This document shows positions 8,756 through 14,959 of a DNA stretch of 21,230 nt, in pieces. Within the stretch, counting starts at the first letter, position 1. Every line of letters starts with the position of its first letter. The position numbers were made by a program, and so were the translations under genes. The stretch is from contig JBNKDD010000072.1 in the NCBI GenBank assembly GCA_050288085.1, forward strand, positions 1 through 21,230, written 5' to 3'. This DNA comes from JBNKDD01 sp050288085. Its GTDB lineage: Bacteria; Chloroflexota; Anaerolineae; Aggregatilineales; UBA3940. The notes beneath the pieces are model-generated. The model had not been told where the DNA came from and ran no database searches. It worked only from the letters and a program-made list of their open reading frames with translations.

Positions 8756-8887
8756 GGATGATTTACATCCCTCTGGCCAATTCATGATGGATGGGCATTC
8801 TTCACAATGGCAAGCGTGATGTGTGAGTTCTTTTGGGGCGCGGATGAATTCTCCGGCCAGGTAGGTACCATTCATGACTACTATCAT
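8744..8887 (-). pseudogene. Small Cys/His-rich ORF truncated by the IS, its stop codon supplied by the IS end
   Basis: A 47-codon frame starts with ATG at 8887, only 4 bp after the phosphatase stop codon (8894-8892), with AGGT about 6 nt upstream inside the phosphatase end. The product begins MIVVMNGTYLAG and contains HHACHCEECP (about 23-32) and CK at 41-42: two His and four Cys in 20 residues, a plausible metal-binding arrangement. The last three residues (Arg-Lys-Gly) and the TAA come from the terminal inverted repeat, so the native C-terminus is lost. If the IS and one GAT are removed in silico, the frame stays open for about 56 more codons, to a TAA at 7352-7350. That suggests an original protein of about 100 residues, but the left flank is AT-rich and this may be chance. 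No family is recognised. Confidence 0.5.
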
Positions 8888-8891
8888 GAAG

Positions 8892-9788
8892 TTACCTGAC
8901 ACCTGATTTGCCTTTGTGCGTTAATTTTTGCACCCTATGGGAGGAGTCTCCATACAAGCAGCCGGAGTCAGTGTTAGCAGCACTAAAATCCTCGCTCGTT
9001 TCGCCATGACCAAGGACGAACAGTGTGAAGTCATCTGACTGTGGTGTGTCACCACAAAAATCCGTAACTGCCTGTACGATAGCATTGAGCAGTGTGGTAG
9101 CATTGCTATCAGAATGCGTTTCCACAATAGTCTGAAGGCGGCCGCCTCCAAATTCCTGCAGCTCCGCATCCATGGCTTCAGTGACACCGTCGGTGTAAAA
9201 GACCACCTTATCACCCGGGGCGAGGTCGATGGCACATTCCTTGAACTGGATGTCTTCAAAAATTGCCAGCGCCATGCCTGTCGTGACCAGCTCACAACAC
9301 TTACCTGTCGATTTTTGAAACCAGAGTGGGCGGTTGTGCCCGGCATTAGCGTACACCATATTGCCGGTGTGGATATTTAAAAGAGCATAGAAGGCGGTGA
9401 GGAATATATCAGACCGGTTACTTTGCATCATGAGATCGTTGGCTCTCAACAGTGCTTCCGCCGGGCTGTAACCACAAGATGCAGTAGCACGGATGGTTGT
9501 CCGGCTCATAGCCCCGAACAATGCCGCCGGCACTCCCTTATCTGCCACATCGGCGATCACCAACCCAAGATGACCAGGGGCCTCGTTGAATTCAATGAAA
9601 TCATAGAAGTCGCCGCTCACCTGCCGTGCAGCCTGATATTCTGTACACAACTCCCAACCTGGGATGATTGGACAGAAGTCAGGCAGCAGGCTGAGCTGGA
9701 TCCGATGCGCGACCGAAAGGTCTTCGAGCAGACGTTGTTGTTCGGTTTCTTTTGCCGATCCAGTTTTGGTTGGATGCTCTCCATCCAT
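8892..9788 (-). CDS. SpoIIE/RsbU-type PP2C-family protein serine phosphatase, soluble
   Basis: This is a 298-residue metal-dependent Ser/Thr phosphatase of the type that dephosphorylates anti-sigma antagonists or other phosphoserine proteins in partner-switching systems. A short helical lead with RIQLSLLP is followed by the catalytic domain. Metal-ligand motifs are VSGDFYDF (Asp60), IADVADKG (Asp80, Asp83), FYTDGVTEA (Asp200) and SDDFTLFVLG (Asp252/253). No sensor (PAS, GAF, HAMP or membrane) domain is attached, unlike many family members, so input must come from a partner. I chose ATG at 9788 because GGAGGGA lies 6 nt before it; an upstream in-frame ATG at 9803 has no such site. The last 35 or so residues extend beyond the domain. 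It is close to the Ser/Thr kinases but separated from them by the IS. Confidence 0.9.
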   Translation of the reverse strand: MDGEHPTKTGSAKETEQQRLLEDLSVAHRIQLSLLPDFCPIIPGWELCTEYQAARQVSGDFYDFIEFNEAPGHLGLVIADVADKGVPAALFGAMSRTTIRATASCGYSPAEALLRANDLMMQSNRSDIFLTAFYALLNIHTGNMVYANAGHNRPLWFQKSTGKCCELVTTGMALAIFEDIQFKECAIDLAPGDKVVFYTDGVTEAMDAELQEFGGGRLQTIVETHSDSNATTLLNAIVQAVTDFCGDTPQSDDFTLFVLGHGETSEDFSAANTDSGCLYGDSSHRVQKLTHKGKSGVR

Positions 9789-9888
9789 AGAAATTCCCTC
9801 CATTCACCGCCATGGCTAAACGATTGGATGACTGGCATGTCTCTTTGATCTGTAAATATACCCATCCAGTACCTGGTTTGCGGACGTT

Positions 9889-10263
9889 TCAGCGACCAAA
9901 GGCGAGAAGAGCCTGAAGTGCAGCTAGCGCTAAGTTTGCGATAGTACCACCCAGGCTCGAAACCAGGGCAGCGAAAAGGGCAAAAACGGCGCCGATGATC
10001 AGGCCGATTTCGGCGCGGTTACCTCTGCTGAAGATCAGCACGGCGACGGTCACCTGCATAATGATGAGCAATACAGTGAAGAACTTTGTTCGAGGAATGA
10101 CAACAGATCTCACCAGTGTTCTGGAGAGGGGAAACCAGGCCTTGTCCGCAAAGCTCCCATAAAACTCCTCGCCATGGCGGAATGTATAGCTGAGATTGAA
10201 GATGGCGCCGACCAGGAAGAGGAGGCCGAATGCAATTTCCGCAATGTTTCTGAGGGTATTCAT
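9889..10263 (-). CDS. Small integral membrane protein, function unknown
   Basis: The product is a 124-residue hydrophobic protein with about four membrane segments: about 4-24 (IAEIAFGLLFLVGAIF), about 60-80 (FFTVLLIIMQVTVAVLIF), about 87-106 and about 107-122. The loop between the first and second segments carries FRHGEEFYGSFADKAWF. The layout recalls small DoxX-like or MerT-like proteins, but I do not recognise a family. Start choice: TAAGGAGGA lies 12 nt before the ATG at 10263. An in-frame GTG (10272) and TTG (10275) are nearer the site but too close. It lies downstream of the other small membrane protein and the MarR gene, with a terminator-like hairpin between, so it may be a conditional third gene of that operon. 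Confidence 0.7.
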   Translation of the reverse strand: MNTLRNIAEIAFGLLFLVGAIFNLSYTFRHGEEFYGSFADKAWFPLSRTLVRSVVIPRTKFFTVLLIIMQVTVAVLIFSRGNRAEIGLIIGAVFALFAALVSSLGGTIANLALAALQALLAFGR

Positions 10264-10314
10264 AGCTTCCACCAATCCTCCTTAAATAAGCATGTCGAAG
10301 TTTGGTGTGAACGT

Positions 10315-10332
10315 AAAAGGGGAGGACTCCCC
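10315..10332 (-). terminator. Terminator-like hairpin between the two membrane-protein genes
   Basis: On the minus strand GGGGA-GTCC-TCCCC is followed directly by TTTT. The stem is only 5 GC-rich pairs and the T-run is 4, so termination would be partial. It lies just after the 10355 gene and could reduce expression of the downstream membrane protein and phosphatase. Confidence 0.4.
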
Positions 10333-10354
10333 CAAGGGTGCCCTCTGTCTCCAT

Positions 10355-10789
10355 TCATATAGTGCGAACCGTCGCTGCCTTCTGGCGGGTGACGAACAGC
10401 CCTGTCAGGTAGGTCGAAGCGGCAATCAGGCTGAAGGGTATCCAGGTACCTATCGGACTCGTGAACATCTCCAGACTCTTGAGAACTACGAGCGCCACCA
10501 GGAAAAAGTCCATGAAGATGACGAAACCCACGAAGATGAGAGCGGTCTGGATGGGGGTGGTGTAGTTGAACCTGGTGAAGTAGACCAGGGATAGGTTTGT
10601 GTAAATGATCGGCGCACCTATGGCATGAACGATCAGTGTGGTCTGCATCGGTATGAACATCGGACCTATCGCCATGATCGACGTGCAAAGGAGCCATCCT
10701 ACGAACGCGTGGGCTCCAATGATAGCGACTTCTTTCAGTGTCAGGCGTCCCCTGGAGCGAGCCAGAGTCGCCGGGGTAGTGTTTGACAT
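10355..10789 (-). CDS. Four-helix integral membrane protein in a MarR-led operon, function unknown
   Basis: This 144-residue protein has four predicted membrane segments: about 21-43 (IIGAHAFVGWLLCTSIMAIGPMF), about 49-68, about 79-104 (IQTALIFVGFVIFMDFFLVALVVL) and about 113-132. The C-terminal tail is basic. No catalytic motif is seen. I chose the ATG at 10789 because AGGAG lies 9 nt upstream; the ATG at 10798 directly abuts that site. The ribosome site overlaps the stop codon of the MarR gene, so the two are translationally coupled. MarR repressors often control adjacent transport or membrane genes, so this protein may be the main regulatory target, possibly linked to stress or small-molecule handling. 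Confidence 0.8.
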   Translation of the reverse strand: MSNTTPATLARSRGRLTLKEVAIIGAHAFVGWLLCTSIMAIGPMFIPMQTTLIVHAIGAPIIYTNLSLVYFTRFNYTTPIQTALIFVGFVIFMDFFLVALVVLKSLEMFTSPIGTWIPFSLIAASTYLTGLFVTRQKAATVRTI

Positions 10790-10801
10790 AGTTTGCATCT
10801 C

Positions 10802-11263
10802 CTAAATATTCAGTGAATCATTCAACTTATTCAACAAGAGACCCAACTGCTGCAGCTCGCGCGGTGCAAGACCGTCGCAACAACTGGAGAAGATCTTCTC
10901 CAGGGATGGAGTTTTGTGCCTCAGGTCATGTCCCTTGTTAGTGAGCGTAGCCAGGAGGCTCCGCCTGTCGGCGGGGTTGGGATTGCGCATCACAAGGCCC
11001 TTGCCCTCCAGTGTATCGACGATGCCTGTAATGGTCGCTGGCGTGCAGGCCAGCGCGTCAGCCAGTTCTTTGAAAGGACGCTCGTCCTGTTCCCAAAGCT
11101 GGAGCAGTACATAGTATTGGGGCGGTGTGAGATCGGCTTCGCTAACTGTTTGTCGCTGAATGCGCCTCAGGTTCTTGGCTATAAGCTCAATGAGCTCAAA
11201 GACCTCAGTGAGTGAAGTCTCGGGCATTTCGTCATAAAACTGGATTGGCACTGGCTCGCTCAT
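10802..11263 (-). CDS. MarR-family transcriptional regulator
   Basis: The 153-residue product is a dimeric winged-helix regulator. Family features include LTPPQYYVLLQLWEQDERPFKELADALACTP (recognition region), the DNA-contacting segment ATITGIVDTLEGKGLVMRNP, the wing PADRRSLLATLTNKG, and long dimerisation helices at both ends. The length is typical. The ATG at 11263 has only a weak AAAGG upstream. A strong promoter inside a perfect palindrome lies directly upstream, so autoregulation is likely. Two small membrane-protein genes follow in the same direction, the first overlapping its ribosome site with this stop codon. The effector is unknown. Confidence 0.92.
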   Translation of the reverse strand: MSEPVPIQFYDEMPETSLTEVFELIELIAKNLRRIQRQTVSEADLTPPQYYVLLQLWEQDERPFKELADALACTPATITGIVDTLEGKGLVMRNPNPADRRSLLATLTNKGHDLRHKTPSLEKIFSSCCDGLAPRELQQLGLLLNKLNDSLNI

Positions 11264-11274
11264 AATAAGCCTTT

Positions 11275-11324
11275 ACAAAATTAGTTTATATCCTAATTGT
11301 AAGGACATAAACTAATTTTGTCAA
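11275..11324 (-). promoter_or_regulatory. marR promoter embedded in a perfect 15-bp inverted repeat (candidate MarR operator)
   Basis: On the minus strand TTGACA (11324-11319), a 17-bp spacer and TACAAT (11301-11296) form a strong sigma70-type promoter. It is covered by ACAAAATTAGTTTAT (11275-11289) and its exact reverse complement (11307-11321), separated by 17 bp. Within this there is also AATTAG-8-CTAATT (11279-11298), a spacing usual for MarR dimers. Binding here would block RNA polymerase. The site could also affect the divergent histidine-kinase gene, whose best -10 candidate is TATACT at 11371-11376 with a poor -35. Confidence 0.8.
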
Positions 11325-11408
11325 CACCCTTGGATAGTTAATGCAGCTTCTGCCTCGAATCAAAATCAACTATACTGGAATGAGAACAATAGGCTGCATG
11401 AGGCAACT

Positions 11409-12614
11409 ATGAATGGTTGGGAGGAACTCGCCCAGAAATTAATGATAGACAACCAGGATAACTGCACGTTGTTGCAGGTTGTCATTGATGCCGTTGTTGA
11501 GCCGATCCTGGTCATCAACAAAGAGTACCAGGTCTGGTTGATGAACAAAGCCGCGAGAGATGCCTATCTCCCTGATACAGGAACGAAACCCCTCTATTGC
11601 CACCAGTTATCACACGGCCAGGAAACACCCTGTGATGGTGAGGACCATCCCTGTCCTTTAAAAGAAATCCAGGTGTCACAGTGTCCTGTCACCGTGGTGC
11701 ATGAGCACTGTGAGGGTGGTGAGAAGCGTTTTGTTGAGGTTATTGCCGCGCCATTATGGGCACAGAATGGTGAACTGGTCGGTATTGTCGAATCTACACG
11801 CGATATCACCGAGCGCAGAAAGATCGAAGCTGACTTGCGGGAAGCCCTGCGCAAACTCAGGGTGCTCTATGATGAGAACTTACAATTAACAGAGCGCTTG
11901 CAACAAGAGAGCATGCGACGCGGCGAGTTGTTTAAGGCTCAGATTATGGCTCAAGAGGAAGAACGCAGACGGATTGCCCGCGAGCTGCATGATGAACTCG
12001 GCCAGGCTTTGGGTGGTTTAGCCTTACAGATCGGATCCCTGGATGGCCTTTATGCAACTAACCCGGCGCAGGCGATTGACCGTCTGACCGGAATCCGGGA
12101 ACTGGTCAGCGATATCACCGATCGCATGTATGATATTATTCTGGACTTGCGCCCGACAGCACTTGATGATCTGGGCTTAGTCGTTGCGCTGCGCACCTTT
12201 GCCGAGCGGTTGCTATCAGAAGCGGGGATTTCCTTCAAGATAAATTCTGCCGGTTTAGACAAGCGGCTGCCCACCGAACTAGAGACCACCCTATACCGGG
12301 TCGGTCAGGAAGCCTTAAATAACGTTTTGAAGCACTCACAAGCAAATCAAGTATCTGTCACATTGAGCCAGCGTGATAACCTTGTTGAAGTTGAGATTGC
12401 CGACGATGGTACTGGTTTCGAACCCGAAGCTATCCCATTAATGGGCAACACCTCACGTGGTTTAGGATTGCTTGGGATGCAAGAACGAGTCAGCCTATGG
12501 GGTGGCACTCTGGAGATTCTCTCCCATCCAGAGGTCGGGACGTTGATTCGGGTCAGAGTCCCACGAGTAAAGGATGTACCGAATGACAAAGAAAATTCGC
12601 GTACTGATTGCTGA
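11409..12614 (+). CDS. Soluble PAS-domain sensor histidine kinase, HisKA_3 (NarL-partner) type
   Basis: This 401-residue kinase autophosphorylates and passes phosphate to the overlapping response-regulator product. A PAS domain spans about 20-135, ending in the ESTRDITERRKIE linker. A coiled coil follows at about 138-185. The HisKA_3 dimerisation helix has EEERRRIARELHDELGQALG with phospho-acceptor His194. The HATPase domain (about 290-386) has the N-box EALNNVLKHS, the G1 box DDGTGF and the G2 box SRGLGLLGM. There is no membrane segment, so it senses a cytoplasmic signal. The PAS domain contains an unusual Cys/His cluster: Cys64-His65, Cys75, His80, Cys82, Cys92 and Cys101. The known redox kinase NreB also couples a Cys-ligated PAS Fe-S cluster to a HisKA_3 core, so redox or metal sensing is a reasonable inference. 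GAGG lies 5 nt before the ATG. Confidence 0.93.
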   Translation: MNGWEELAQKLMIDNQDNCTLLQVVIDAVVEPILVINKEYQVWLMNKAARDAYLPDTGTKPLYCHQLSHGQETPCDGEDHPCPLKEIQVSQCPVTVVHEHCEGGEKRFVEVIAAPLWAQNGELVGIVESTRDITERRKIEADLREALRKLRVLYDENLQLTERLQQESMRRGELFKAQIMAQEEERRRIARELHDELGQALGGLALQIGSLDGLYATNPAQAIDRLTGIRELVSDITDRMYDIILDLRPTALDDLGLVVALRTFAERLLSEAGISFKINSAGLDKRLPTELETTLYRVGQEALNNVLKHSQANQVSVTLSQRDNLVEVEIADDGTGFEPEAIPLMGNTSRGLGLLGMQERVSLWGGTLEILSHPEVGTLIRVRVPRVKDVPNDKENSRTDC

Positions 12615-13227
12615 TGACCACCCGATTGTCCACCTTGGTGTACGAATGCTTCTGGAGTCTGCGCCGGACATTGAAATAGTTGGGGAGGCATTGAATGGCT
12701 GTGATGCGCTCGCACTGGCAGAAACTCTGCAGCCGGATGTGGTTCTGATGGATATTGGCATGCCGGACATGGATGGTATGGAAGCGACACGCACGCTCAA
12801 GGAACGTTGGCCTGATATCCAGGTGCTGGTACTGACGGTACACCGGACAGATGACTACTTCTTTGAGATGCTGAAAGCAGGCGCTTCGGGATATGTGCTC
12901 AAAGGTGCCCAGACCGATGAATTATTAAATGCACTGCGGACGGTCAGCAGCGGCGAGGTATTTTTGTATCCAATAGTCGCCTCTCGCCTGGTCAAGGATT
13001 ACCTTGACCGCGAAGGGAAATACTACGGGACCTCCCCCCTATTGAGTGCCCGTGAATTGGAAGTGCTGCGTCTGCTGGCCGATGGTTATTCTACGAATGA
13101 GATTGCGAAAAAACTTGTGATCAGCCCCAGTACTGTTTACACCCATCGCAGAAATCTGATGAGCAAGTTAGGACTCAGCACGCGCCGCGAATTGATGGAA
13201 TATGCCAAACGGCAGGGGCTGATCTAA
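12583..13227 (+). CDS. NarL/FixJ-type response regulator (receiver plus LuxR HTH)
   Basis: The 214-residue product has a receiver domain (about 5-122) with the acidic pair Asp11-Asp12, phospho-acceptor Asp57 (VLMDIGMPD), Thr85 and Lys107. A LuxR-type helix-turn-helix (about 152-214) shows LSARELEVLRLLADGYSTNEIAKKL and SPSTVYTHRRNLMSKL split across its helices. I chose the ATG at 12583, which has AAAGGA about 8 nt upstream; the in-frame ATG at 12574 has no site. The gene overlaps the kinase gene by 32 bp, which marks a cognate pair. Targets are unknown but may include the downstream genes, whose leader contains strong palindromic structure. Confidence 0.94.
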   Translation: MTKKIRVLIADDHPIVHLGVRMLLESAPDIEIVGEALNGCDALALAETLQPDVVLMDIGMPDMDGMEATRTLKERWPDIQVLVLTVHRTDDYFFEMLKAGASGYVLKGAQTDELLNALRTVSSGEVFLYPIVASRLVKDYLDREGKYYGTSPLLSARELEVLRLLADGYSTNEIAKKLVISPSTVYTHRRNLMSKLGLSTRRELMEYAKRQGLI

Positions 13228-13249
13228 CTCCTATATCCTCTGCTAGACT

Positions 13250-13268
13250 GCTAGCAATTTTTGCTAGC
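13250..13268 (+). terminator. Hairpin terminator candidate after the two-component operon
   Basis: GCTAGCAA-TTT-TTGCTAGC is a perfect 8-bp stem starting 22 bp after the response-regulator stop. The following sequence (TGTTTCGCAATTT) is only weakly T-rich, so termination strength is uncertain. Confidence 0.5.
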
Positions 13269-13341
13269 TGTTTCGCAATTTCTCCAATATACATCCCTTC
13301 TGTAATCCAATAAGCTATTTATACAAAGTAAAAACTTCCCT

Positions 13342-13406
13342 GTCACCGGAGCGATCAAAACATCGCCCCGGGTGACGGACGGACTAAGCCTGCTAAACAG
13401 GTTTAG
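13342..13406 (+). promoter_or_regulatory. Two tandem hairpins in the leader of the cNBD gene (candidate cis-regulatory RNA or operator)
   Basis: Hairpin 1 pairs 13342-13355 with 13362-13376 around the loop CAAAAC, about 13 pairs including GTCACC/GGTGAC and GCGAT/ATCGC with one bulge and one mismatch. Hairpin 2 pairs CTAAGCCTG (13384-13392) with CAGGTTTAG (13398-13406), nine pairs with one G-U, loop CTAAA. It ends 5 nt before the GGAGGT ribosome site. No T-run follows, so these are not simple terminators. I do not recognise a riboswitch class. A DNA palindrome bound by a dimeric regulator is the alternative. Confidence 0.5.
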
Positions 13407-13425
13407 GTTATGGAGGTAATAAGCC

Positions 13426-13887
13426 ATGATATCCATAGAAAAACTGCGCCGTTTCCCGCTGTTCAGTGGGCTGGATTCGCAAACTCTCAAAGCGCTGGCA
13501 ATGGCAGGCCAGGATATGATTGTTGAGGCTGGCACGTGGTTATTCCTGGAGGGAGAAAAAGCCGATTCATTCTATCTGATCATGAAAGGAACCATTGATT
13601 TGAAGATGTCGCTTAATGCAGACCGGCATGAACAGGCCGATCTGGTGCGGCTCACCGAATACGAAGCATTTGGTTGGTCCGCGTTGGTGCAACCCCGTAT
13701 CTATACGCTTAGCGCCTTTACCGATGAGAATACTCACCTCCTGGCAATAGATGCTGAAAAAATGCTGGCTCTGATGGATCAGGATTCCAACGTGGGTTAC
13801 AGGTTGATGACCCGTATGGCCGAGACTATCCGGAGGCGCTTGACGAATATGCACACCCGCTTCGTGAGTCTCACCACAGTCTCGTAA
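13426..13887 (+). CDS. Single-domain cyclic-nucleotide-binding-fold (Crp/Fnr-like) protein without DNA-binding domain
   Basis: The 153-residue product is almost entirely a cNBD beta-roll (about 10-125). It begins with LRRFPLFSGLDSQTLKALA, contains ADSFYLIMKGTIDLKMSL, and ends in helix-forming sequence with VGYRLMTRMAETIRRRLTNM. It has no C-terminal HTH, so it is not a complete Crp/Fnr transcription factor. The phosphate-binding cassette is degenerate: where cAMP-binding proteins have FGE(L/M)(A/S)L followed by an Arg, this has FGWSALVQPRIYTLSA. Classical cAMP binding is therefore doubtful; it may bind another ligand or act through protein contact. GGAGGT lies 8 nt before the ATG. The quinone-oxidoreductase gene starts 25 bp downstream, so the two are probably cotranscribed. 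Confidence 0.85.
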   Translation: MISIEKLRRFPLFSGLDSQTLKALAMAGQDMIVEAGTWLFLEGEKADSFYLIMKGTIDLKMSLNADRHEQADLVRLTEYEAFGWSALVQPRIYTLSAFTDENTHLLAIDAEKMLALMDQDSNVGYRLMTRMAETIRRRLTNMHTRFVSLTTVS

Positions 13888-13912
13888 TCGGTACCAGGTA
13901 GGAACTAATATC

Positions 13913-14959
13913 GTGAAGTACAAGCGTATAGTGGTCACCCGGTATGGGGGGCCTGAAGTCTTGGAAGTTGTTGAGGAAGATGTGCCCGAACCCGAGCCGG
14001 GCGAGGTGCGCATAAGGATTCTATCCGCAGGAGTGTCTTTCGCAGACATCCTGCTGAGAGAAGGTATTCACCCTGAGACACGCCGACCACCCTTCACGCC
14101 GGGCTGGGACTTTGTAGGTAGGGTGGACAAGCTCGGTTCAGGTGTATCATCGCCAGAAATTGGTCAGATGGTAGCTGCCTTACCGGTGGTCGGGAGCTAC
14201 GCCGAATATATCTGCCCGCGCTCAGAAGAACTTCTTCCTGTCCCGGAAGGACTTGACGCTGCCGAAGTTGTCAGCCTGATCCTGAACTATGGCACGGCCT
14301 ACCAGATGATGCATCGCTCCGCTCATGCCAAACCAGGTGATAGAGCACTGATTCATGGCGCTGCGGGCGGCGTTGGTACAGCATTGTTGCAGCTTGGTGC
14401 GTTGGTTGATCTGGATATGTACGGAACAGCACGTAGTGCTAATCATGAGGCCGTGTCTCGACTTGGGGCTCACCCGATAGACTATAAGCAGGTGGACTTT
14501 GTCGAAGAAATTTCAAGGCTTACGGATGGCACCGGCGTGGACATTGTCTTTGATGGGATTGGTGGAACACACGTCACCCGCTCATACCGGACGCTGAGAC
14601 CTGGAGGGCGGGTGATCACTTTTGGGCACGCCACCTCGCTTATCAACAGGACTCTGACCGGGGGGCAGCGCAGCCGACTCAGGGAACTCCCAACTTTGGC
14701 GGCTCAGGTGGTCAAGCACTCTCTCCTACCTGACAAACGGCGCATGGTTATCTACAGCATCCAGACACTCAAGAAGCGTCGGCCAGACTGGTTTCGCGAG
14801 GATATGGCTGCATTATTCGAGCTGCTTGCCAAACGGAAGATCAGGCCCATTATCGCAGAATGCCTGCCCCTTGCTGAAGCCGCCCGTGCTCACGAGCTGT
14901 TGGGAGCAGGTTCTGTTGCCGGCAAGTTTGTATTGATCTGCACATCAGGTGGATCTTGA
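13913..14959 (+). CDS. MDR-superfamily zinc-independent NAD(P)H oxidoreductase (quinone-oxidoreductase-like)
   Basis: The 348-residue medium-chain dehydrogenase/reductase probably reduces quinones, enones or related carbonyls with NADPH. The N-terminal GroES-like domain (about 1-125) includes GVSFADILLREG and PGWDFVGRVDKLG. The Rossmann domain (about 126-285) has HGAAGGVGTALLQLG with the nucleotide-binding loop at about 149-155. The C-terminus closes the GroES-like fold (VAGKFVLI). Structural-zinc cysteines and catalytic-zinc ligands are absent, as expected for QOR-type members. The ORF begins with GTG at 13913, with AGGA 9 nt upstream; no in-frame ATG fits as well. It follows the cNBD gene closely and may respond to the same redox signal. 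The substrate cannot be told from sequence. Confidence 0.9.
   Translation: MKYKRIVVTRYGGPEVLEVVEEDVPEPEPGEVRIRILSAGVSFADILLREGIHPETRRPPFTPGWDFVGRVDKLGSGVSSPEIGQMVAALPVVGSYAEYICPRSEELLPVPEGLDAAEVVSLILNYGTAYQMMHRSAHAKPGDRALIHGAAGGVGTALLQLGALVDLDMYGTARSANHEAVSRLGAHPIDYKQVDFVEEISRLTDGTGVDIVFDGIGGTHVTRSYRTLRPGGRVITFGHATSLINRTLTGGQRSRLRELPTLAAQVVKHSLLPDKRRMVIYSIQTLKKRRPDWFREDMAALFELLAKRKIRPIIAECLPLAEAARAHELLGAGSVAGKFVLICTSGGS

Larger units (their letters stand above)
7519..8756 (+). mobile_element. Complete insertion sequence, about 1.24 kb, DDE transposase with 15-bp perfect terminal inverted repeats
   Basis: The element is bounded by CGTAAGGGCTAAAAA at 7519-7533 and its exact reverse complement at 8741-8755. 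The similarity of the ends continues imperfectly inward for about 14 more bases, including a shared CGGAA. One transposase gene fills the interior. A GAT triplet abuts the left end (7516-7518) and another lies at 8757-8759, one base beyond the right repeat. This could be a 3-bp target duplication if the right end includes one extra base. The intact ORF and near-perfect ends suggest a recent insertion. I cannot name the IS family from the sequence; it falls in the IS3/IS481-like rve group. Confidence 0.88.

Noticed and set aside
8762..8899. A 45-codon open stretch on the plus strand after the IS (reading FHDGWAFF... to a TGA at 8897-8899)
   Set aside because: It has no start with a ribosome site, and it lies opposite the minus-strand Cys-rich ORF, which has a better start, coupling and composition.
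9201..9230. A 13-bp match, inverted, between the right arm of the 13342-13376 hairpin and the phosphatase coding sequence (TCACCCGGGGCGA)
   Set aside because: It encodes the conserved LAPGDK motif of the phosphatase and has no second arm. GC-rich chance similarity is the simplest explanation.
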